This document shows, one piece after another, positions 58,493-64,000 of a DNA stretch of 64,000 bases. The stretch comes from Collinsella aerofaciens (GTDB lineage Bacteria > Actinomycetota > Coriobacteriia > Coriobacteriales > Coriobacteriaceae), in assembly GCF_015553355.1 (NCBI RefSeq), contig NZ_JADNGN010000001.1:75388-139387 (forward strand), in the 5' to 3' direction. The position numbers and the translations under genes were made by a program. How positions within the stretch are numbered: the first letter of the stretch is position 1; the number at the start of each line of letters is the position of its first letter. The notes beneath the pieces are model-generated. The model was not told where the DNA came from. It saw nothing but the letters and a program-made list of their open reading frames with translations, and did not search any database.

Positions 58493-58653
58493 GTTATCCG
58501 TCCTCTCGACAGCAATGAATCAAACCGTGGTTCATGGTACACCCCATAAATAAAAGCAATGAGACACCGGTTGCACTGCACGCCAAGAACAGATGTTGCA
58601 CACGCGCAGCCCACAGATGACAGATGCCGACGAACGGCGCGTCAAGCCCTCCC

Positions 58654-59478
58654 CTAGTCGAGCACGACAAGCTCGGCGGGATCGTAATCCACGCCCATAA
58701 ACGTAAGGCCGCAGGCAGGAGCCGTGGGGCCCGCAGCGGTACGATCGCAAGCATCGATGACCTCGCGCATCCACTCGGGTTTACGGCGATGCATGCCAAT
58801 CTCGACAAGCGTGCCAACGATCGTACGGACCATCGAATGCAGAAACGCATTGCCCTCGATGGTAAACGTCAGGATGTCCTCGCCAAACGCAACCTCATGG
58901 CCAAACTCGGCCCGCATCACGCAGCGGTGCGTGGGCTTGCCCACGGCAGACGCCACCTTGCAAAAGCTCTTGAAGTCCTGCTCGCCCAGCAGCGCGGGAC
59001 AGGCCGCAGACATCGCCTCAACATCCAATGGGTAGCGATGCCACCACACCGCACCGCGCGAAAGCACAGGGCGCGCGTCGCGATCGGCAATACGGTACGT
59101 ATACGTACGGGAACGCGCGTCAAAGCGTGCAGAAAAGCCCTTACGGGCCCTGTAGACCTCGTTTATGGCGATATCTTTAGGCAGCAGGGCATCCATAGCC
59201 CGCAGCCACCTACGGCGCGTAAGGGCGAGCTCAGCGTCCGTTACGGGCACGCTGATGTACTGAGCCACGGCATGCACGCCGGCATCGGTACGACCTGCGC
59301 ACGTCAGATCGATCGGGCGGCGAAGCAGCGTCTCAATGGCTCGACGTAGCTCACCCGCAACCGTCGTCTGTCCCGGCTGCTCGGCAAATCCGCTATACGA
59401 CGAGCCATCATAGGCCACGCGAAATACGAGTGTGGCGTCAAGCTCGGAAATCGAATTGAAATCAGACGGCGCAGTCAT
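58654..59478 (-). CDS. truA: tRNA pseudouridine synthase A
   Basis: 274 residues. The catalytic aspartate is in GRTDAGVHAVAQYIS; the N-terminal YDGSSYSGFAEQPGQTTV and the C-terminal FLHSMVRTIVGTLVEIG are typical of TruA. It makes pseudouridines in the tRNA anticodon arm. The ATG at 59478 follows GGGAG by five bases. A terminator after rplQ lies just upstream, so it is likely read from its own promoter or from read-through. Confidence 0.94.
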   Translation of the reverse strand: MTAPSDFNSISELDATLVFRVAYDGSSYSGFAEQPGQTTVAGELRRAIETLLRRPIDLTCAGRTDAGVHAVAQYISVPVTDAELALTRRRWLRAMDALLPKDIAINEVYRARKGFSARFDARSRTYTYRIADRDARPVLSRGAVWWHRYPLDVEAMSAACPALLGEQDFKSFCKVASAVGKPTHRCVMRAEFGHEVAFGEDILTFTIEGNAFLHSMVRTIVGTLVEIGMHRRKPEWMREVIDACDRTAAGPTAPACGLTFMGVDYDPAELVVLD

Positions 59479-59512
59479 GGGCGCTCCCAACAAACAAGCA
59501 ACGGTATCGCGA

Positions 59513-59545
59513 CAAAAAAAGAGGGGTACGCGAACGTACCCCTCG
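59513..59545 (-). terminator. terminator after rplQ
   Basis: On the minus strand GAGGGGTACG and CGTACCCCTC form a perfect 10-bp stem with a TTCG loop, followed by a TTTTTTT run. It ends the ribosomal protein operon. Confidence 0.94.
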
Positions 59546-59570
59546 AATATAGCCTATGTAGACGGAATGT

Positions 59571-60038
59571 CTACTCAGCGCTCTCCTCGGCAGCAGTCTC
59601 CTCGACAGCCTCGACCTTCTTGGGAGCAGCGGCCTTCTTGGGGGCCGGAGCAGCCTTCTTGGCCTTAGGCGTGCAAGGCTCGGTGACGAGCTCCATGATA
59701 ACGATGGGAGCGTTGTCACCCTTACGGTTGCCGAGCTTCATGATGCGGGTGTAACCGCCGTTGCGGTCCTGCCACATGCCCTGGGCAGCCTTGTCGAAGA
59801 TCTCGGCAACGAGCTGCTTATCGCCGAGCTTGGCGATGGCCAAACGACGAGAGTGCAGGTCGCCCTTCTTGGCCCAGGTGATGATCGGATCGACGACCGA
59901 ACGCAGCGCCTTAGCGCGGGTCTCGGTGGTCTTGATGCGGTCGTTCTCGAAGAGGGCCTTAGCAAGGCTCTTCTTCATGGCCTTGGTGTGGCTCGCATCG
60001 GTGCCGAGCTTCAGGCCCTTCTTAACGTTGTGACGCAT
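59571..60038 (-). CDS. rplQ: ribosomal protein L17 with an Ala/Lys/Glu tail
   Basis: 155 residues; the core is about 120. MRHNVKKGLKLGTDASHTKAMKKSLAKALFENDRIKTTETRAKALRSVVD is the normal start. The last 35 residues (KKAAPAPKKAAAPKKVEAVEETAAEESAE) are a low-complexity extension similar in style to that of L31. Last gene of the alpha operon, before a strong terminator. Confidence 0.95.
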   Translation of the reverse strand: MRHNVKKGLKLGTDASHTKAMKKSLAKALFENDRIKTTETRAKALRSVVDPIITWAKKGDLHSRRLAIAKLGDKQLVAEIFDKAAQGMWQDRNGGYTRIMKLGNRKGDNAPIVIMELVTEPCTPKAKKAAPAPKKAAAPKKVEAVEETAAEESAE

Positions 60039-60068
60039 GGTCTAGTTTCTCCTCAAATATGCGAAGCA

Positions 60069-61010
60069 TTAAGCCTTCAGGCTCAGGCCCATGGACTCAA
60101 GCTTGTCCTTCACTTCCTCGATCGACTTAACACCGAAGTTACGGATGTTGAGCAGATCGTTCTCCGAGAACTCAACGAGCTGACGGACCGAGTGAATGCT
60201 GGCGCGCTTAAGACAGTTGTAGGAACGGACAGAAAGGTCCAGATCCTCGATCTGCTTGTCCAGCTCGGCGTTGTCGTTGGTGACCTCGGGAGCGAAGATC
60301 GAAGCCTCCTCCTCGACCTCGGGGGTCTCGGCAAGGTTCATAAAGGCGGCCATATGCTGGTTGATGATATTGGCAGCCTGGACCACGGCGTCGCGCGGGG
60401 CGATGGAGCCGTTGGTCTCGATCTCGAGGACAAGGCGGTCGTAGTCGGTGTGCTGACCGACACGGCAAGCCTCAACGAGCTTGGCGCAACGGGAAACCGG
60501 CGAGTACAGCGAGTCGACGTGGATCACACCGATGGGATCGTTGTCGCGCTTGTTGGCCTCGCCAGAAACATAGCCGCGGCCATAGCCGATGCGCATGCTC
60601 ATGGTGAGATGGCCACCCTCGGTGAGCGTAGCAATGTGCTGCTCGGGGTTGACCAGCTCAAACTCGGACGGAATAAAGAAGTCCGCACCGGTGACCTCGC
60701 AGGGGCCGTCAACCGAGATGGTGGCGGTCGCCTCGTCGGTCGTGCCGAGAGCCCTGAAGACAAGACCCTTGACATTCAGGACGATGTCGGTGACATCCTC
60801 GACCATGTTAGGGATGGTCATGAACTCGTGCTGCGCACCATCGATCTGAATAGCCTCGACGGCGGCACCCTCGAGCGAGGACAGAAGAACGCGACGAAGG
60901 GAGTTACCCAGCGTATCGCCGTAACCACGCTCGAGCGGCTCGACGGAGACACGAGCAGACGTCTCGTTGATCTCTTCGACCTGAACCTGAGGCCTAATGA
61001 ATTCTGACAT
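60069..61010 (-). CDS. rpoA: RNA polymerase alpha subunit
   Basis: 313 residues. The N-terminal dimerisation domain has EPLERGYGDTLGNSLRRVLLSSLEG; the C-terminal domain has SYNCLKRASIHSVRQLVEFSENDLLNIRNFGVKSIEEVK, with the conserved arginine used for UP-element contact. The gene lies in the usual rpsD-rpoA-rplQ order. Confidence 0.98.
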   Translation of the reverse strand: MSEFIRPQVQVEEINETSARVSVEPLERGYGDTLGNSLRRVLLSSLEGAAVEAIQIDGAQHEFMTIPNMVEDVTDIVLNVKGLVFRALGTTDEATATISVDGPCEVTGADFFIPSEFELVNPEQHIATLTEGGHLTMSMRIGYGRGYVSGEANKRDNDPIGVIHVDSLYSPVSRCAKLVEACRVGQHTDYDRLVLEIETNGSIAPRDAVVQAANIINQHMAAFMNLAETPEVEEEASIFAPEVTNDNAELDKQIEDLDLSVRSYNCLKRASIHSVRQLVEFSENDLLNIRNFGVKSIEEVKDKLESMGLSLKA

Positions 61011-61042
61011 GTATTACCTCCAGCCTCAGCAGCCCGGATGGA

Positions 61043-61639
61043 CTACTTAGAGTAGAGCTCGACGATGAGCTGCTCGTTGATATCACCGCTGATCTGCTCA
61101 CGCGTCGGCAGAGCGAGCACGTTACCAGACAGCTTCTCGATATCGACCTCGAGCCAGCCAGGGACCTCAAAGCGCTCGGAGGAAATCAGGGCCTCCTTGA
61201 TGGGGAGGAGGTCACGGAACTTCTCGCCGACAGCGACGACGTCGCCGGCCTTGACGCGGTAGGACGGGATGTCCACGCGCTTGCCGTTCACGGTGAAGTG
61301 ACCGTGACGGACGGACTGACGAGCCTCTTTGCGGGTGCGGGCGAAGCCAAGACGGAAGACGACGTTGTCGAGGCGAGACTCAAGAATGATCATGAGGTTC
61401 TCACCGGTGACGCCGTTCATCTTACGGGCCTTGTTGAAGTAGCCGTGGAACTGCTTCTCCAGAACGCCATAGATGAACTTGACCTTCTGCTTCTCGCGCA
61501 GCTGCATGCCGTACTCAGATTCCTTGCGACGGCGCTTGGGCTGACGGATAGATTCCTTCTTGCTGCTGTAACCGAGCTCAGCGGGATCGATCCCGAGCTG
61601 ACGGCAGCGCTTAAGAACAGGAGTCCTGTCGATTGCCAT
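61043..61639 (-). CDS. rpsD: ribosomal protein S4
   Basis: 198 residues. It begins MAIDRTPVLKRCRQLGIDP and has the S4 RNA-binding core RLDNVVFRLGFARTRKEARQSVRHGHFTVNGKRVDIPSYRVK. It lacks the zinc-binding cysteine set, so it is a zinc-free form. It binds 16S rRNA early in assembly and in many bacteria represses its own operon. Confidence 0.97.
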   Translation of the reverse strand: MAIDRTPVLKRCRQLGIDPAELGYSSKKESIRQPKRRRKESEYGMQLREKQKVKFIYGVLEKQFHGYFNKARKMNGVTGENLMIILESRLDNVVFRLGFARTRKEARQSVRHGHFTVNGKRVDIPSYRVKAGDVVAVGEKFRDLLPIKEALISSERFEVPGWLEVDIEKLSGNVLALPTREQISGDINEQLIVELYSK

Positions 61640-61658
61640 ATTGATACGATCCTTTCAG

Positions 61659-62063
61659 TTACACGCGGCGACGCTTCTTGGGGCGGCAGCCGTTGTGCGG
61701 AATGGGGGTCTTGTCCTGGATGCTCGAGACCTCGAGGCCAGCAGCCTGGAGGGAGCGGATGGCGGTCTCACGACCGGAGCCGGGGCCCTTGACGAAGACG
61801 GAAACCTTCTTCATACCGTGCTCCATGGCCTGCTTGGCAGCAGCCTCGGCAGCCATCTGGGCAGCGAACGGCGTGGACTTACGGGAGCCCTTGAAGCCCA
61901 CCTGGCCAGCCGACTTCCAGGAAATGACGTTGCCCTGGGGATCGGTGATCGAAACGATCGTGTTGTTGAACGTAGAACGAATGTGAGCCTGGCCCACGGA
62001 AATGTTCTTACGGTCCGCGCGCTTCAGACGGGCAGCGCGAACGTTCTTCTTAGCAGTAGCCAT
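61659..62063 (-). CDS. rpsK: ribosomal protein S11
   Basis: 134 residues: [45 protein letters not shown] with the later [17 protein letters not shown] end that is nearly invariant. Located between rpsM and rpsD in the normal order. Confidence 0.97.
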   Translation of the reverse strand: MATAKKNVRAARLKRADRKNISVGQAHIRSTFNNTIVSITDPQGNVISWKSAGQVGFKGSRKSTPFAAQMAAEAAAKQAMEHGMKKVSVFVKGPGSGRETAIRSLQAAGLEVSSIQDKTPIPHNGCRPKKRRRV

Positions 62064-62077
62064 CTATCTAGCGCTCC

Positions 62078-62452
62078 TTATTTCTTCTTCTTAGCACCGA
62101 TCTGACGCTTCGGGCCCTTGCGGGTACGAGCGTTAGTGTGGGTGCGCTGGCCGCGGACCGGGAGGCCCTTGCGGTGACGAAGGCCGCGGTTGCAGCCGAT
62201 GTCCATAAGGCGCTTGACGTTCTGGTTGCGCTCACGGCGGAGGTCGCCCTCAACCATGATCTGGTTCTTATCGATATAATCGCGGATGGCGTTAACCTCA
62301 TCCTCGGTGAGGTCCTTAACGCGCGTATCCACGTTAACGTTGCACTCGACGCAAATCTTCGTCGCAGTGGTGCGGCCGATGCCGTAAATGTAGGTCAGAC
62401 CGATCTCAACGCGCTTCTCACGCGGGAGGTCGACACCATTAATACGGGCCAA
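62078..62452 (-). CDS. rpsM: ribosomal protein S13
   Basis: 124 residues beginning [33 protein letters not shown], with the C-terminal [27 protein letters not shown] segment that reaches the P-site tRNA. Directly follows rpmJ. Confidence 0.97.
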   Translation of the reverse strand: MARINGVDLPREKRVEIGLTYIYGIGRTTATKICVECNVNVDTRVKDLTEDEVNAIRDYIDKNQIMVEGDLRRERNQNVKRLMDIGCNRGLRHRKGLPVRGQRTHTNARTRKGPKRQIGAKKKK

Positions 62453-62466
62453 CGTAGTCTCCTCTC

Positions 62467-62580
62467 TTAACCCTGACGCTGCTTATGACGGGGGTTCTCG
62501 CAAATGACGAGGACCTTGCCATGGCGCCTAATGATTTTGCACTTATCGCACATCTTCTTGACCGAAGGACGTACCTTCAT
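62467..62580 (-). CDS. rpmJ: ribosomal protein L36
   Basis: 37 residues: [20 protein letters not shown] then a short basic end. The zinc set C-x2-C-x12-C-x4-H is present (MCDKC, ICENPRH). Too short for ordinary ORF prediction but unmistakable, in the usual place between infA and rpsM. Confidence 0.97.
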   Translation of the reverse strand: MKVRPSVKKMCDKCKIIRRHGKVLVICENPRHKQRQG

Positions 62581-62730
62581 CGTTCTTCCTTTCGGTAGCG
62601 CTCAAACTACTTCCCTACTATCTACTCGCCCAGCCGCAGGCGTTTAAAACTATGGCTGGTCTTCACACACAATCCGACCGTAGGTTGAGCTAAGCCTGCA
62701 GTCGGAAATGGAGTGCGTGTATGCGTGCCG

Positions 62731-62949
62731 CTATTTGTAGCGATAGGTGATGCGGCCGCGGGTCAGGTCGTACGGGGAAAGCTCCACGACAACCCTGTCA
62801 CCGGGGAGAATACGGATGTAATTCATTCGGATCTTGCCAGAAATGTTGCACAGAACCGAATGACCGTTCTCGAGCTCGACCTTAAACATGGCGTTGGGCA
62901 ACGGTTCCTTTACCGTACCCTCGAGCTCAATTGCGTCTTCCTTCTTCAC
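62731..62949 (-). CDS. infA: translation initiation factor IF-1
   Basis: 72 residues, [43 protein letters not shown] onwards, the OB-fold protein that occupies the ribosomal A site at initiation. The GTG at 62949 aligns with the start of other IF-1 proteins; an in-frame TTG two codons upstream is the alternative. The 150-base gap to rpmJ is longer than usual and holds no gene that I can see. Confidence 0.95.
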   Translation of the reverse strand: MKKEDAIELEGTVKEPLPNAMFKVELENGHSVLCNISGKIRMNYIRILPGDRVVVELSPYDLTRGRITYRYK

Positions 62950-63053
62950 AAGCAATCATCTTTCTCTAGAAAACGACAGCGATTGAGTATTCTACAACAC
63001 GTATGCACGCATCGTAATAACTTCGTAATGGCTCCACAACTAAATGGAACTTG

Positions 63054-63842
63054 TTACATTTCTCCGCCTTGGAGGGAGCACCAAGCACCTTGGGCATCCG
63101 TGGTGAGAATCACCGGACCGTCATTGGTAATGGCGACGGTGTTCTCGTAGTGCGCGGCGGGCAGGTGATCGTTGGTCGTAACAATCCAACCGTCGGAGCC
63201 CGTGCTCACATGGTTGGAACCCATCGCAACCATCGGCTCGATGGCAATGACCATGCCGGCCTGGAGGCGAACGCCCCTCCCCTTCTTTCCATAGTTAGGA
63301 ACGTTGGGGTCCTCGTGCATCACGCGGCCAATGCCATGGCCTACATAATCACGAAGCACACCGTAACCGTGAGACTCGGCGAGGGACTGAACGGCATAAC
63401 CGACGTCCCCGATATGGTTACCGGGAACAGCCTGCTCGATGGCAGCCTTAAGGCAATCGCGCGTGACCTCGCACAAAGCCTTGGCTTCGGGCGTGGGGGT
63501 GCCGACGAAAAACGTCCAAGCGTTATCGCCGACCCAACCGTCGACAACGGCTCCCGTATCGATGGAGATGATATCGCCATCGCGCAGGATCATGTCGGGG
63601 TTGGGAATACCGTGGACCACGGCATCGTTGATCGATGCGCAAATGGTCCCCGGGAACCCGCCGTAACCCTTAAAGGCCGGGGTGCCGCCATGCATGCGGA
63701 TAATCTGCTCCGCGAGCTGATCGAGCTCAAAGGTGGAAACGCCGGGGCGCACCATGGCTCCAACGTGGCGGAGCGCCATCTTAGATAGCGCTCCTGCCTT
63801 CTTCATCTGCTCGATTTGCGTTGCAGACTTAATCTTGATCAT
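63054..63842 (-). CDS. map: methionine aminopeptidase, type I
   Basis: 262 residues. Metal ligands of the pita-bread fold are visible: Asp in SIDTGAVVDGWVGDNAWTF, His in YVGHGIGRVMHEDP and Glu in AIEPMV, plus the histidine of AVVHGIPN. It removes the initiator methionine. Its ATG overlaps the adk stop by four bases (ATGA), so the two are co-translated. Confidence 0.97.
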   Translation of the reverse strand: MIKIKSATQIEQMKKAGALSKMALRHVGAMVRPGVSTFELDQLAEQIIRMHGGTPAFKGYGGFPGTICASINDAVVHGIPNPDMILRDGDIISIDTGAVVDGWVGDNAWTFFVGTPTPEAKALCEVTRDCLKAAIEQAVPGNHIGDVGYAVQSLAESHGYGVLRDYVGHGIGRVMHEDPNVPNYGKKGRGVRLQAGMVIAIEPMVAMGSNHVSTGSDGWIVTTNDHLPAAHYENTVAITNDGPVILTTDAQGAWCSLQGGEM

Positions 63843-64000
63843 AGACCGAGAGCCTCTTTGACATCCCCGTACACGGTCTCGCGAGCCTGGTCACCGTTGA
63901 CCGACTTGAGCAGACCCTGGCCACGATAGTAGTCGACGAGCGGGCTCGTGGACTTCTCGTAGACGTCGAGACGGTTCTTGATGGTCTCGGGCTTGTCGTC
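63839..64000 (-). CDS. adk: adenylate kinase (partial, C-terminal part)
   Basis: The gene enters from the right edge; 53 residues are visible: DDKPETIKNRLDVYEKSTSP through EALGL. This is the C-terminal end of a class I adenylate kinase, including the RDDKPETI-type segment. It interconverts adenine nucleotides. The order adk-map-infA is standard. Confidence 0.95.
   Translation of the reverse strand, partial: DDKPETIKNRLDVYEKSTSPLVDYYRGQGLLKSVNGDQARETVYGDVKEALGL

Overview
The window looks like a chromosomal segment of a high-GC Coriobacteriia actinobacterium, most likely a Collinsella-type gut anaerobe. This is inferred from several things: the mixture of actinobacterial and firmicute-like proteins, anaerobe genes (rubredoxin, flavin reductase, a ferredoxin-flavodoxin fusion), a split transketolase, a DUF559/AbiEi-like protein, and the gene order adk-map-infA-rpmJ-rpsM-rpsK-rpsD-rpoA-rplQ-truA. 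No 16S gene is present, so the genus is an inference. Nearly all the sequence is coding; the long ORFs antisense to real genes are codon-bias shadows.

Layout. 1-2.1 kb: end of a PTS locus (EIIC fragment, BglG-type antiterminator, EIIA). 2.3-5.9 kb: EFR1-type iron-sulfur flavoprotein and a DEAD-box RNA helicase with an RGG-type tail. 6.5-9.8 kb: an FHA-domain protein and a membrane Ser/Thr kinase with a DUF6273-like outer domain. 10.2-13.3 kb: copper module copA, copZ-like chaperone and csoR, with a CsoR-type operator in the promoter. 13.4-17.6 kb: zinc-ribbon membrane protein, amidohydrolase, a PD-(D/E)XK (DUF559-like) protein and an orphan. 18-26.8 kb: gltBD, gpmA, Nramp transporter. 27-32 kb: rubredoxin, flavin reductase, smpB, TPR protein, tRNA-Glu and tRNA-Gln, small genes, a VanZ-like protein and a serine recombinase. 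32-45 kb: rnr, ftsEX, split transketolase, YitT protein, secA-prfB, rpmE. 45-59 kb: ACT protein, citrate synthase, two HAD phosphatases, adenine deaminase, tyrS, a U32 protein, a class A PBP, argR, a glycosyltransferase. 58.6-64 kb: truA and the alpha-operon ribosomal cluster, ending inside adk.

The most unusual signal is in the intergenic DNA. A 59-bp palindromic unit (two 17-bp arms, always 25 bp apart) occurs 13 times plus one half copy, all in the first 27 kb. It sits in head-to-tail arrays of 2, 4, 2, 2 and 3 units with a period of 80-81 bp. One array pair brackets the PD-(D/E)XK gene almost base-to-base (2 units before, 2 after), and another pair brackets the FHA-kinase locus (2 before, 4 after). 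I see no cas genes, no transposase and no known name for this element. Three further repeat families occur: one starts at or beside gene stop codons (gltD, a HAD gene, ade), one carries a GGGGACAGGT core (after csoR, near the recombinase, between rpmE and secA), and one is present as two ~48-bp copies.

Functional links visible in the sequence: CsoR probably represses the copper genes that it follows; the FHA protein probably reads phosphorylation by the adjacent kinase; rubredoxin and the flavin reductase form a plausible redox pair; secA/prfB, ftsE/ftsX, gltB/gltD, the two transketolase halves, the TPR gene/smpB and adk/map are overlapping or nearly overlapping, translationally coupled pairs. 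Features were read by eye; no database search was run.
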